Assembly: GCF_947179515.1 (NCBI RefSeq)
Contig: NC_067483.1
Span: 86,386,335-86,450,334, forward strand
DNA: 64,000 nt
Reading direction: 5' to 3'
DNA from: Apodemus sylvaticus
Taxonomy: Eukaryota > Chordata > Mammalia > Rodentia > Muridae
Both the position numbers and the translations under genes were made by a program. Position 1 is the first letter of the stretch, and each line of letters opens with the position of its first letter. The notes beneath the pieces are model-generated. The model was not told where the DNA came from. It did no database searches and worked only from the letters and a program-made list of their open reading frames with translations. Shown one piece after another: positions 43,810-55,499 of the stretch.

Positions 43810-45140
43810 AGTCTGTATTTTAATGTGTGTTTTGCGGGGGTGGGGGTGCTTAGAGCTGTTAGCAGTCAGGGGTTCTCTTTGCTATCAGATTTCTATGTTT
43901 TTATGCTTAATCTTCATGGCACAGCAGACCGCAAAAGAGGTGTGTTTTGATAACAGGCAGCAAGCAAGCTCCTTAGTCAAGCTAAGAGGACATATTTCCA
44001 TCCTATTCAATCCTCAGGAACATAAACATGGTATTTTGACATTTTCTGGAGGTACCAGATCAATGGGGCACAAAGGGAGTCTGTCAAGATACTGCTAAAC
44101 AATGATTCCTAAACAGGTCAAATAGTCTGTGGCTAGCACATAGCTTGTTCTTTTGTTTGTGTTTAATGAATGCGACCCTCATAGCAGCAAAGGAGCCAAG
44201 AGGGAGCCATACAGCAGGGGGTGTCATGGGAAGGGACCTATTCAAAGGCGAAGGACACCCCCAGGGCTCCTCTGGCCTTGTTCCCTCACCTCTGTGGCTG
44301 CTGCCACCAGGATGGGGATGATGATGAAATATATCCCCAGAGAGCTCAGACACACATGGAGCAGCGCTCCCTGGCAAAGGCTTGCTTTCCGGAGATGCAG
44401 GCAACATGCTCTCTACATTTCTGGTCAGGAGACTGCCACCTGACTTCTGGCAGGGATGATGGAGCAGGGACAAGGCTCTCTGGGAAATGACCAGCAACCT
44501 TCTTACTGCAGGGTGTCCCAGTGTATTCAGACTCTTGAAGATCACGCTATCACATGACCAAGAGTGTACTCAGGGCACACCTCACTTTAGACCTCAGACT
44601 GCCCTTGCTCTTCCAAACCAAACCAAACCAAACCACCACCACCACCACCAACACCAAAACCCCAACTTAGAGAGGACCCACTGTCCAGTGTCTCAATCAG
44701 TGTCCCTCCTCTCCCCCTCCTGCCCTACTCTCTCTCCTTTACCTCTCCCTATCCAGAAGCTCCATCCCCTGCTCACTCTGCCCTGTTCCATCCTCTGCCC
44801 CACCCTCTAACCTTGCCCTTTCAGCAGCCCCTCCCTACTTTTTCCTTTGCCCTCCACCAGCCTCCTGTCTGAAGCCTGACCCCCGACCCTTCACCTTTTC
44901 CCACCATCTCTAATTGTCCGAACCCTCTGACCTCCCACCCCTCACTCTGTACAGTTCTTTTCTTTGACGACTGCCACATAGTTTGGGGTAACAGAAAACC
45001 CCAAAGAGTGGCTCATGGCGACATGCGATCTGGTTTGTGACTTCCTCAAACTTTTATAAGTATGCAAGACTTTATACTCAGTGCTGTTGTTTGTCCAAAT
45101 CTAATGTTCAGCAATGGTGCTACTGGGCAGCTGTCTTCTA
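43810..45140. other. Unassigned stretch with simple repeats
   Basis: It contains (CCAAA)n and (CCA)n at 44613-44663 and a pyrimidine-rich segment at about 44700-44960. A 153-codon minus-strand frame at 44084-44545 and overlapping plus-strand frames show no recognisable protein features. Confidence 0.45.
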
Positions 45141-45224
45141 GCTTAACCTCTTGACACATCTATTTGATTTTCCTCTCATTGTATTCAATTATTTGCTTGC
45201 TTTCTTTAAAAAAAAACAACTTTC

Positions 45225-45395
45225 CTTATTTATTTATGTGTGTATGTATGTTTTAATGCACACATATGCCATCACGTTCCTGGAAACATCCAAGACCAAC
45301 TTGTGGGAGTACCATCTACCCCCAGGGTCCCAGAGATCGAGATCATGTTGTTCTACGTGGCAGCAGCTTCCTTTAGCATAACTTGTAGTCACCAC
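45225..45395 (-). repeat. B3-type SINE (antisense), diverged
   Basis: 'ttatttatgtgtgtatgtat' tail, then 'gaccaacttgtgggagtacc', 'cccagggtcccagagatcga' and 'gtggcagcagcttcctttag' correspond to a reversed B3A-like element. Confidence 0.65.
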
Positions 45396-45454
45396 ACAGC
45401 CCACGGAAATTCTCATATGGCATACACCCATGCCTTTCTTTTCCCTCTCTTTTT

Positions 45455-45573
45455 AATCTAATAATAAATGTGTGTGTAGTTAGTATTGAGCTGCCCACTG
45501 TGGGTGCTGGAACTGAGCTTCCTCAGGAGGACCAGAAAAAGTTCTTAACCACTCAGCCATCTCTCAAGCCCCT
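45455..45573 (-). repeat. B2/B3 SINE head (antisense)
   Basis: 'gtgggtgctggaactgagct' followed by 'gttcttaaccactcagccat' and 'ctctcaagcccc' is the reversed tRNA-derived part of a B2/B3 element. Confidence 0.8.
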
Positions 45574-45814
45574 TAGCTACTTTTAAAAAATAATTTTTAC
45601 AAAAATTTTTCTGAGTGAATTCCTCAGTGCCATCATGTGATTCAATACATAAACACATAGTTTTGTTTTCTGCTGACTATAGCTTTCAGATTAATTGGTT
45701 TTATCCAATTCTCCCATTCTCATTTTATTTGTTTGGCCACTCACTCCAGAGGGCTCTGTTTCTCTTAAGTGTTTGCATTATATTTAAGACTTTTATTTTA
45801 CTGTTTTGTTTCCA

Positions 45815-46790
45815 TATGGAATGAATTTGCTGTTTGTCGTGCTGTTGACTGTCCTTCTTGATGCTCTCTGAAGTGCAAACTTAAGGGTTCTTTGGAAAGT
45901 GTTGGATGGTGTTTTGCTGGGGCAAACACGTGAAGGAGTGTTTTCCTGAAGTGGGCACAACTGAAAGCACGTTCTGCTGAAGCAGACACGTGTAGGAACG
46001 ATTTAGTGACGTGGACACAGGTGAAGGGCTAAGGCAGGCTCATGGAAGCACATTTTACTGAAGCAGACACAGGTAAAAGGATGTTCTGCTAAAGCAAGCA
46101 TGTGAAAGGACACGCGATGAAGGATTCTTTGCTAACCACGTGCATGTATTGGTCCGCCTTACATGCACTGTTGAATTCCATTTGTCAGGATTCACAGAAA
46201 GAAATACACTAAAAAACTTCTGGTGGTGTGCGGAGACTTCTTGCTGCTTCCTCAGACTCGAGCTGATTGGATTGGTAGAGTAACGTCAGCTCAGACACGC
46301 GCAGTGCTGAGGCAAGACTGGTGAAGTAAACATGATGTCCGGAGGGAGACTGGACTGACAGTGAAGGAGGTGGAGCTTGGCTTGTTTGCATAGGTCTCCC
46401 TTCCCTGAGAGAGACACAGACACAGCAAAGAACTTCTCCTGATGTCCCTCTTGGTCCCTCCTGCTGACTGGTGCTGATTCGGCGGAGGCCTGGCTGTCTC
46501 TGCTAGGTAGCCCCGCTGCTACTGCTGCTACCCTGAACTACTGAACTGGACTGCTGGCATATCCATGAAGTGTCTGCAAGTGGATCAAGCTGCCACTGTT
46601 TATCCTCTAACTGAATTGACTTCCTGACAATGCAGATGGGATTTGCTCCAAAGAACCATTCCTAAACAGGCCCACCTCCCTTGTGTCCTTTCTTTTCCAC
46701 TACCTCTAGTGGGTGGTGGGCTAAAAGAGAGATTAAAGCATTTAAGAACCATCATTAAAAGTAGGCTTTGAAAAATTAAAGTTACAGCCC
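45815..46790 (+). mobile_element. Rodent LTR-like element with internal repeats (solo LTR suspected)
   Basis: About 1 kb matching an abundant rodent repeat that I recall. 'gtccttcttgatgctctctg' is followed by imperfect 35-45-bp units built on 'tgctgaagcagacacgtg' (45890-46110). Then come 'gagctgattggattggtaga', 'gctgctaccctgaactactg', 'gtttatcctctaactgaatt' and 'gtgggtggtgggctaaaaga'. Length and composition suit an ERVK-class RMER-type LTR, but I do not fix the family, and the ends and target duplication are not resolved. No internal viral genes are present. Confidence 0.55.
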
Positions 46791-46799
46791 TCTTTCCTT

Positions 46800-49700
46800 G
46801 TCATGAAAGGACTCTCTGGTGGCAGGTACCCTACTCTCAATGACACAGATGGGATCTGTCACTCAGGTGGAAGGTATCTTGTCTCTGGCCTGGATGAGCC
46901 CACATCTGGATCAGACCGCATCTGAATCCCGTATCCCAAGGACACATGGGCTTCACAGGAGCCATAACTTCAGGCCCAGCAGCCTCCTGACATTAGCACC
47001 TCCCAACAAGGGTGACGTAGCTGTTTTACCTCCCACTTCATAGAGCACACATATAGTAACCAGTACAAGTCAGGAGCCAGGGTGACAGCAACCTCACTGT
47101 TGTCACACAGGGCCAAGCAGCCAAGGTGCAGGTCCCATGCCTGCTTCACCAGTCTCTCTTTTTCTTCAGCCTGTTCATCCTGCTACTGGCTCCGCCTACA
47201 TCTTCCCCCCTCACCATTGATCTACTTTGCCTCTTGTGGCTGAAAGTGGGTTCTAACTGTGCCACGAGACTGAGACGCCCTCTGCCCACCCTGACTGTAT
47301 CTCATCCATTGCCAATGCATACAAAGCACCGGCATCAGCATCTCTCAGTTCCATGGTCCACCTAGAATTCTTGCCTCTGGACCACACGCTCTTCTCAGCC
47401 ATTCTCTTCCAGGCAAAATACCATTCTCCCGCAGGCTCGTTTTCTGATCACTCCATCTTAGTTGCTTCCACCTCCAAGTAACTGATCAATTTTCTTCAGG
47501 CAACATTACAATCACAATATCCCCTACATGACAGAAACAGGGTATGCCTCCATCCTTCTGAAAAAAAAAAAAAGCCCTACACGTCAAGGACATTCACAAC
47601 CATGAAGGCCAAGAGTGTCCAGTGTGCCACAGGGGGGAGAGAGGGGAAGCATGCTTCTTGGGATGGAATGTCTGATCTCTCTTCAGGACTCAGATGAAGA
47701 GATCATCTAGAACTTAAATAATTACGTACAATTATGAAAGACCCTGTCATGCCAATACTTTATTGAAAATAAAATGCAATGCAGATTTACTACAAAGGAC
47801 TACATGAGAGGAGGAGGCATCTGAAGGGATGGTGAGGTAAAGGTCTGGATTCTCTTAGCAGAGTGGAGCCTGGTCCTTGTGAATCTGCACAAGAGCAGGG
47901 AGCAGTGGCTGACAGCTCTGCCGACCAGAAGCTCTGTGGGACTGCGCTAACCCCCAGTAAGGGGCTGCCTGTGATGAACTGTGTTTATTTGGGGTGGCAT
48001 GCTGAGAAAGCAGGAAAAGGCTGTATTTCCTATGTTGGTTCCTGCATTTATCACTTTCTCAGGAAATACAGGGTTTTTTTTCTATCTACAGACACTGGAA
48101 CTGTGGACATCAGTCCTAGCCTTCTCGAAGCTGCCACAGATTCAAAGTCAGTGAGTCTTAATTGGCAAAATGTGACATGCACAGATGCCTATACATTCTG
48201 CTGGGACTGATGGTGAGTGTCCGAAGCCCCACTCACTTCTGCAAGTTCCCTGCCAGGGAACTTCTCTTCTCAAGCTGGGATTCCTAAGGAAATGACCATT
48301 GAGGTTACCTTTTGGGTTATCGCACTAAGGTTATCTCTCTAAAGGAGCTGGATCCAGAGAATGCAGAGGTTTCTTATTCAAGGACTGCTTCCTCTACCAT
48401 CTTCAGAAACTATGAGGCTTTTTGTGACATGGGTTCAAGGGTGCTAAGCGGCTTGGATTTGCAGTCTGGTGCACAGAAACCTGATAAGCTTTGCTGACAA
48501 CTCACAAATGCCAAATGTTTCTGAGGGGCGGGGGAAGCAAGTTAAGTCTAAAAAATGGAAGAATTCCTACTTAAAAATATGCGGCTCTCAGCTACAGCGG
48601 GCTATTTCAAAACCTAGGAGGCTCCAGAGGATTCTCAGATCCAGCCATTTGAAGGTGAATGCAGCAGCCCCTGGTGCCCTTCCTTCTGTGACCTGTGGCT
48701 TTAGCAAACATAGCCTGAAGCTTAGCTTCCTCTGCGCTCACCATAGAGGTGAAAGCTTCGGTCTAGAAGTCCCTCTCCTCCCCCTTCCAGTGAGATGGGA
48801 CTTTGGTAGGCTTGAGTGCAGAGAGTCTGGGAAGCAGTACAGTGAGGAGCAGGATTGTCCCCAGACAGTGACAGAGGAGTCTGTCCTGCCCTAGATGATC
48901 TTTCATAGTCTGCCCTGCCCAGGATGTCCTGTCCTTGATGTTTAGTAATAGGCCAGTGAACCAGCAGAGGACCACTTGTGGGGCACCTCATGTAGAGCTG
49001 CTGGCTGGAACTTACAGAAACTATGGGAGCCACTGGCATCAATCACCCTACCACATCCAAGGAGTCATAACGAATCCCCAAGGAGACTGCCACGTAGCTT
49101 CCATCTATGATGCGACCTGCCTGTCCAGCCACATTCTGAACCACTTTTCTTGACCACTGCCTTCATGTCTTGTTCTCAGGGAGCACGCTCCCTGGGGCCA
49201 CAGGCGGGCACATGGATGCCTGCCAGCCAAGACTAATTCACTTCACTCTCAGCACATGCTCCCTAGGAAGCTAACGGCCAGAGATGAGTCCCAGGGAATA
49301 AAACAGACAGGAACCGGGCAGGCTCCTGAGGTATAGCTCACTGGGAGAGGATGGAAGCACAAAGGAGATTCTCTGTAGTCTAGGGAAACGACTGGCCAGT
49401 GTACTGGTACCAAGGTCCTACACTGCAAACAGAGCAGGTGGGTCAGGGCAGGAGGGGGAACACACGGAGCTGCTTGGGACCCCACTACTTCTCAGTTGTC
49501 CTTCTATGCTATGCTACATGGTTTCCAAGGCCCACTGCTTGCAGGTGACAGTAGAAAGCCTGTCATCCTGAGGTTTCCCAGAATAAGACACCGGGCTTTT
49601 TCATGTTCTTCTGGAGGATGAACTGAGGTTGGATTTGATAGGTCGTGGCCATGGCAACCCCTCCTTCAGGCCTAATGTATGAAGATCCCATGATGGGATG

Positions 49701-51515
49701 TCTTTCTTTCTTTGATGTAACTTGTAACTATATGCTCTAGTCTGCAGTCATATCGCTAGAGTCTGTGGCCCACACAACATGATTAGCTAAGTGGTGACAA
49801 GGTTCATGTATGACTTTTAAAAGATACATGGCTACATCAAGACCCTGTGTGGTGCAGGGGTCTTCCACCATGTAGATGTGTCTCAGTGAATAAACGAATC
49901 ACTTCTGTAGATAGAACTGGTTGAGAAAGATGACATCTGGAGCAAGGCCTCACGGCACTTCTGCTCTCAAAGAATGATCTGTGCACATCGTAAGAACAAA
50001 ACTTCCACTCAAGTAGTAATAGGGGCCAGACAGCAAGTCATGGATGATCTTGCACCACCACAAAGGAATGAGAGGAACAGGGTGGGCCCTGGGGAATGGA
50101 AAAAAAATACAGATTGCCTGAAGACAGAGTGGATTTCCTTAGCCACTACAGCTAAAGATTAATGGTATTGTTATTGTGGGAGGAGAAAGACCACAATATA
50201 ATAGGACACTCTTATGGCTCAGTGGAGATCGAATTTCATTAACATATAGGGTGGAGTCATTCTCAGCAAATTCTTTGCTCTTCACGGAAGATCCAGGGAT
50301 GAAGAAACCCGGTAGGCATTACTGTGCATGCAGAACTGACTGGGTCTCATTTGGCTTTTATAGGCAGCTTTCTGGAGGAGAAACCCAATAAACAGGTCTG
50401 TTTAGAGAACACTACCATAAAGGGGTTTTACTTTCCCTGGCTGTGTTACATTAAACCAGAACCAGCTACAAATATTTAAAATAGTTAGACTTTTAAAATG
50501 TGCCTGATGCGTTTACATGTAGAAGAATTTTCAAGAAAATAGTAATGGGGCCACCAAAGAGAGTATCAGATTTGACAAGGTGAATTACACCACAATGGTT
50601 GAGAAATTTCCCAGAAAAGGGTTTGGAGGGGCACTTGAAGCAGCCAGTGTGGCCGAGAGCTATTCTGTATCTTTAGCCACGGCCTGGATGAAGAGACTGA
50701 GGATGCGGTTTGTCAAACCTGTACAAACACAGGCTCAGAAGGACTTACACCTGCTCCTGGCCTCGATGACTAACCTACTAGGAACTCCAATTCCTCACCT
50801 AGGAAGTGGAGATAATGGGGCCCATTCTCAGAGTCATCCCAAATCAACACCAAGGGGTTATAAGAGAAACAGATAAGTGGGTATCCTCCTTCACACCAAG
50901 AGCAACAGAACTGGGAACCAGGTCAATACTAAACTATTAACAAATATAACAATACTAACCAACTTAAAAAGGGAGGAATTGAGACCATAGCTTCAAATAA
51001 ATGACTAGTTTAGGACCGGACAACCACCAACAACAAAATCATGGCACACGGGGAGTGGCAAAACCCAAAATAAACCAAACCCACTCAAAGCGGAATTAGA
51101 CTTTGAGCAGTGATACCAAATCATGTTTTTTCAGAATATAGCAGTGTCATTTGCAGACAGACCTCAGGGAAGTCCTTCTATGCCTGTCAGTCAATGCCTT
51201 TGGCTAAAGGAAGGCTTCATCCTGCGGAGCTGCCTGTGAGTATGTCAGCACCTCTCAACCTAGTCCATGATGATCAATTGAACTGCTTTCAGCAAAAGCC
51301 TCCATTAAGAGAAACTGATCACAGAAGACCTAAGGCGTGAGAGATATGATTTATCAGTGCTTCCAGGGAGGGACTCTAGAAGTTTACAGTGGTTACAAGG
51401 TCCTTGAAAGCCAGCTCTTATGAGGCTCCTGATGTTCTTGGGTGAGTCCTCAAACCAGGGTGCCAGTCACTGATCTCCCTAAGTCATAAGATGATTCTTT
51501 TTTATTAAACATTTA
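46800..51515. other. Long stretch without confident repeats or genes
   Basis: About 4.7 kb. A 13-A run at 47561-47573 could be a retroposed tail, but the sequence to its left matches nothing I recognise. Frames of 115 codons (47863-48210) and 141 codons (48469-48894) on the plus strand are open with no known domain. A GTGAGTGT donor-like site follows the first of these shortly after its stop. Bases 49900-50560 are AT-rich and repeat-free. Confidence 0.4.
50785..50875 (+). repeat. MIR SINE fragment
   Basis: 'attcctcacctaggaagtgg', 'agataatggggcccattctc' and 'aaggggttataagagaaaca' follow MIR 5' half in order. Confidence 0.5.
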
Positions 51516-51523
51516 TAACAATG

Positions 51524-51617
51524 GGGGCTGGAGAGATGGCTCAGTGCTTAGGGGACACCAGCTGTTCTTTCAGAGAACCTGGGTTTGATTCAGAGTGCCT
51601 ACATGATGGCTCCCACC
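51524..51617 (+). repeat. B3/B2 SINE head, left part of a split element
   Basis: 'ggggctggagagatggctca', 'ccagctgttctttcagagaa', 'cctgggtttgattcagagtg' and 'cctacatgatggctcccacc' make up the head of a B3/B2 SINE. It stops at the left junction of the LTR that follows; the rest is at 52234-52355. Confidence 0.9.
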
Positions 51618-52233
51618 TGTTGTAGATGGGCTTGGTGCTGCTCTTTAGAATCAATCCCCTAAAGAATAAAGGAGCCAATCACTGGGCAAGTAAGTGGGAC
51701 TTCTGGGTTGGACAGAGGAAGAGAGGAAGCAGGAGAGAGTGACTTCCTTTGGAACGGGACACCAGAGGGGTAAGATGTAGCCGCTAGAGTTTCCTAGTAT
51801 CATGGCGGATCCGCAAGGATCTATCACTGGAGGGATCAGATTTTAATAAGGCTTCCAAGATTAGGTTTTAGCTGTTGCACTCAGAGATTGAGTTACCATT
51901 GTTTCTACACTGTTTGTGTTGTGTTTTCCTTCACACAGCAGCTTGTCTGGTTTCAAGAAAGAAAGGTACAGCAGCCAAGCCTGGGTTGGCCTGAGGTGCT
52001 CCACAAAGGCCGTAGGGGATTTGAAGCATGGGATTGGCATGGGAGCAATTCGCCAGTGGGAACCTAGTGAGCTGGGTGGAGAGACTGTGGAGTTCAGAGT
52101 GAGAATCTCCATGAGATAATAAAAGGTTGGCCATTGCCTGCCAGTGCATGGCCGCCCAGGCCGCCCAGGCCGCTAGACAGCGGCACAAGTGCGGGAACAA
52201 GCTGGGTCAACTTTTTAAATATTTCCCACAACA
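51618..52233 (+). mobile_element. Solo LTR (ERVK-type) with exact 6-bp target duplication, inserted in a SINE
   Basis: The element starts TGTTGTAGATGGG and ends TTTCCCACAACA, giving the terminal inverted repeat TGTTG...CAACA. CCCACC lies immediately left (51612-51617) and right (52234-52239). Length is 616 bp. AATAAAGG near the 5' part and AATAAAAGG near 52117 are possible polyadenylation signals. A 6-bp duplication and TGTTG ends are typical of class II (ERVK-like) LTRs. There is no internal viral sequence, so it is a recombined solo LTR. The module 'ataaaggagccaatcactgg' resembles one in the LTR-like element near 59.37 kb. Confidence 0.88.
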
Positions 52234-52355
52234 CCCACCCATCTTTGTTTTCAGCTCCAGGGGCTCCAAAACCCTCTTCTGGCACCAGGTATACACATGG
52301 TGCACAGACAGACATGCATACAAACCATCAATACACATAAAAATAATCTTAAAAC
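52234..52355 (+). repeat. B3/B2 SINE tail, right part of the split element
   Basis: After the target duplication the SINE resumes with 'tctttgttttcagctccagg', 'ggctccaaaaccctcttctg', 'gcaccaggtatacacatggt' and a tail 'aatacacataaaaataatct'. The two halves reconstruct one SINE in which the LTR inserted. Confidence 0.9.
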
Positions 52356-52459
52356 AGCATTAGAAATGTACAAAGATAGCTACTTGATATGAAGATCTTG
52401 ACCATTTTACTGTATATATTTATTCTTAAGAAGTTAGTTTTTTTCCAAAATATTGGTTT

Positions 52460-52478
52460 AAAAAAAAAAAAAAAAAAA
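52460..52478 (+). repeat. 19-A homopolymer
   Basis: A pure A run that follows 'ccaaaatattggttta'. No retroposed body is recognisable to its left. Confidence 0.95.
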
Positions 52479-52744
52479 GAACAACTTCCAAAGCAGAAGT
52501 ATTGCTGCAGCGGAGACAGATGATGCTCAGGTCAGGAGCTCTAGGCTGTAGCCTGGCCCTTGACTCTGCAGAGCCCGGGCTACTAAGGCAGCAACAGTTT
52601 ACAACGCTCTCTAAGGAGTCACCATGGAAGCAGCTATGGGGAGGGTGGAGAGTGCAGCTGACCCTCCCCTCTGGAAGGCAGCACTGTTCTGGGAGATGGT
52701 GGACCGAGAGGGAAGAAGGTGGGTCCAGGAGCAAGAGCCTCAGG

Positions 52745-52850
52745 CTTCAGTTCTGGCTGTGGGCAAATTCCTCAGTGCACTGGGTTACTACGCTCTCATC
52801 TTACAAGCAGGGGTCTGACTCCAGACTGTCCTTTCCAGCTCTGAAACTCT
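52745..52850 (+). repeat. MIR SINE fragment
   Basis: 'ggctgtgggcaaattcctca' and 'gctctcatcttacaagcagg' align to the 5' half of MIR. Confidence 0.45.
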
Positions 52851-53200
52851 ATCCTCTGTTAACTGCCCTGACGCACATAGCCCAGCTTCTCAGTGATGCC
52901 TCAACACTCCTATTCTTCTTCATTACTGGAGCCACAGAAGCTAATTTAATGTGAAATTCCAGACTGGCGTGCAGAACCTCCACCAGCCAATGAAAAATCT
53001 CCAACTTGAGCACAGGATCCGGTTATGAATGGCTTACCATATGTTCCAGCACTCTGTCATTGGCCTCCAGCTGTGTACACATCCCACTGAGGTTCAGGAG
53101 AAGGGCCAGGGACAAGTCACCAACAACAAAATGAGAGAAACCGTCTATGCAAAAATTAATGCAAGGTTTCCTACACACAATTACTGCTGTGCGGTGTGGA

Positions 53201-53272
53201 GACACACCGCTACCCTGAGACACATCGTCACCCCAACACATACCGCTACCCCGAAACACACCGCTACCCCGG
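53201..53272. repeat. 18-bp minisatellite, four units
   Basis: Four consecutive 18-bp units have the consensus ACACACCGCTACCCCGA plus one base. Units 1, 3 and 4 are closest; unit 2 carries ATCGTCACC. The units are rich in CpG. The period is a multiple of three, so overlapping frames show a six-residue repeat (Thr-His-Arg-Tyr-Pro-Glu type). No gene context supports translation. Confidence 0.9.
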
Positions 53273-54149
53273 ATGTGCAGATAGGCTGAGCGGTGAACTT
53301 GCCAAGTCAGTCATCAAAAATGGCTTACCAGTGACAGCTTTATACAGTATAAGCTACACAGAGACCTGGGGTGGCTAGAGAAAGAGTTTTTCAGGTTTCC
53401 ACATAGGCAGAATGACATGGCAGAAAAAAACGAACATGACTGACATACCAAAACCTGAACCTGGCGGCACAGAGTCGGAGGGGAGTCCATACAGCAAAGG
53501 ACGATGAAGAGATTCCTTCTGGGAAGTTCCAGAACGGAAGCTTCTTAAGGAAAAGAACAAATCACTTCTAGAGACAACAAGAGCTAGACAGGAAACAACA
53601 AACTTGCACATCATCAGTTTTAAGAACAAAATGTCTCAAGTTCAGTATGTCTGATTATGGAGCCAACTTAAGAAACAGAAGTGCAGGGAGACAGTGCCCT
53701 GCTGTGCTCTGAGGGCTCTGAAGGCGGCCACTCCTGAAGCCTCGACACCCATGGGCTCTCCTGCTATATGAGCTGACAGATTTCTTCTTAGCAGTACATC
53801 CTTGTACATACAAACACACAGAACAGCCACAACCTGAATTAAAACTTCTGATGCTGCAAACTCAAATGCCCAACCACACAGCAAGTGGGGACACACCTCA
53901 TATTCAAGATCTGAGTTTAGGCTTCTACGCCGAGTCGCAAATTCATGGTATCAAGGCAGAGGTAGTTAAAAACACACTGAGATGCTTTTCCAAGATTCAA
54001 GGTCCAAGAAAAAAAGGAATATGCATTCTGTCCAAACAGGGGGGATAAACTGGGACATTTCTTCCACTGGTAGATTTGACAGCTACGCCATTATCTATTA
54101 CAGAGAAGGCAAGAATCAGGCTACTCGATCTTCAGGATGTAAGATTGAT

Positions 54150-54235
54150 AATCTTATTATGTCCTCACCATAGGCAAGGAACCTGAGGACTGAAGAGCTA
54201 ATCAGCACAAGGCACGAAGTAAACATGGGCCTGAA
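54150..54235 (+). repeat. MIR SINE fragment
   Basis: 'cttattatgtcctcaccata', 'ggcaaggaacctgaggactg' and 'aagagctaatcagcacaagg' follow the MIR core. Confidence 0.5.
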
Positions 54236-54854
54236 TGAGCAAACTGTTATCTATTATAGGATTGAATTTATTAGGATGTCTTTACAGGTTTCTGATAAAC
54301 TATCAGGAAGGGACTAAATGTCCCCAACTCTCTGTGTCTTCTCTGAGCCCCATTAAGTATTTGCCACACATCAAAGAACAGCCACCTGCTCAGTTAGTTC
54401 CACCTCTTCCTGCCTAACTTCTGTCCTTCTAATTTGTCTGTTTTGGGCAATTGATAAAGGTTGATTTCATTTACTGCCAAAGTCTATGGCAGCCACAGGA
54501 GAAAGGTTGGAGTCAACAAGCGTTTGGCTTTTTACCACCTGTATTAGTCACCGTTTCAAAACCCAATGTTCAGCGATCACCCTCGCCATGGTTCCAGGCC
54601 ATCGAAAGAACTAGATGCCGTTTCCATACAAACTGGCGCTGTGTGGTTATGCCATTCTCCTGGGAGCCAGTGTGGGAGGCAGTGTGTGCTGCCCTTCCTG
54701 ACAAATACACCCGGGCCTGGGCACAGCACTTCAACCACCTGCAGCTTTAGCACGACGCTCCGCCCCAAGTTCTTATCACCACTCCAGGGAATGAGACAGA
54801 AGATGAACTACACCAACACCTAAGGTGCGCGGGGCGCTCATTTCAATCTGCAGC

Positions 54855-54905
54855 CATATACGTACTGAGTGCCTACTATGGGCCAGTGAACCCACTGTTA
54901 ACTCC
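54855..54905 (+). repeat. L2/MIR-type 3' end remnant
   Basis: 'catatacgtactgagtgcct' and 'actatgggccagtgaaccc' resemble the L2 3' end motif 'tactgagcacctactatgtgccaggc'. Confidence 0.45.
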
Positions 54906-55194
54906 TAGGAGACTAGAACTAGGAGTCTATTGAGCTCTTTGACTTATCTGCTACTCACAGAAAAGAAAGGAAGGAAGGAAAGAAGGAAGGGGGGAAGGAG
55001 AGGAAAGAACATTTTAGGCTCGAGTTCCACAATGGAGACAGACATTGCAGGCATTACAATCTGGTGGATTGACAAGAAGCACAATAATACCATAAATCAC
55101 GGTATACTGTCCGTCCGCCCGCATTCATTAAACTCATACCTTGTCAACTTGAGACATGTTCCCCCTCTGTCTCTCTTTCACACTCTGTACATGT

Positions 55195-55405
55195 GTGCGT
55201 GTTCACGGCGGTCAGAGGTCAACATCAGAGCATGTCTTTCAGACACGTTTCGCTTTAATTTTTGAGACAGGGTCTTTCAGTGATTGCCCAGTGAGCTCCA
55301 GAGACCTACCCACCACTGGGATTTTAAGTACACACCAGTACTGGAGATCTGAACTCAGGTCCTCATGCTTGTGTAGTAAGAGTAATCACCGTCCCCCACC
55401 CCAGC
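55195..55405 (-). repeat. B4 SINE (antisense)
   Basis: 'tgttcacggcggtcagaggt', then 'gagacagggtctttcagtga', 'gcccagtgagctccagagac', 'ccaccactgggattttaagt' and 'ctgaactcaggtcctcatgc'. This is the reversed B4 layout with its head near 55405. Confidence 0.75.
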
Positions 55406-55499
55406 CACAACATATGAGAATGCCTGGCAATCACCACCAATCAGGACCGAGGATAGTACCCAAGGCTGGCACACAGGAGTGGGACATGCAGCTAAGCTA

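Larger units (their letters stand above)
53280..55160. other. Mostly unassigned stretch
   Basis: No gene is recognised. A MIR-like fragment at 54150-54235 and an L2-like fragment at 54855-54905 are present. Frames near 54451-54823 reach 99 codons without domain evidence. Confidence 0.45.

Noticed and set aside
44084..44545. 153-codon minus-strand frame
   Set aside because: Overlapping plus-strand frames are also open, which indicates a locally stop-poor composition rather than coding selection.
47561..47573. 13-A tail as evidence for a processed pseudogene
   Set aside because: No recognisable mRNA-like body precedes it and no target duplication is visible.
45815..47575. Provirus with internal genes following the LTR-like element
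   Set aside because: No second LTR, primer-binding region or recognisable gag/pol sequence was seen to the right.
52502..52954. 150-codon plus-strand frame
   Set aside because: Part of it is an ancient MIR remnant, so the frame is not under coding constraint.
53196..53289. Six-residue protein repeat array
   Set aside because: It arises from the 18-bp minisatellite and lacks gene context.
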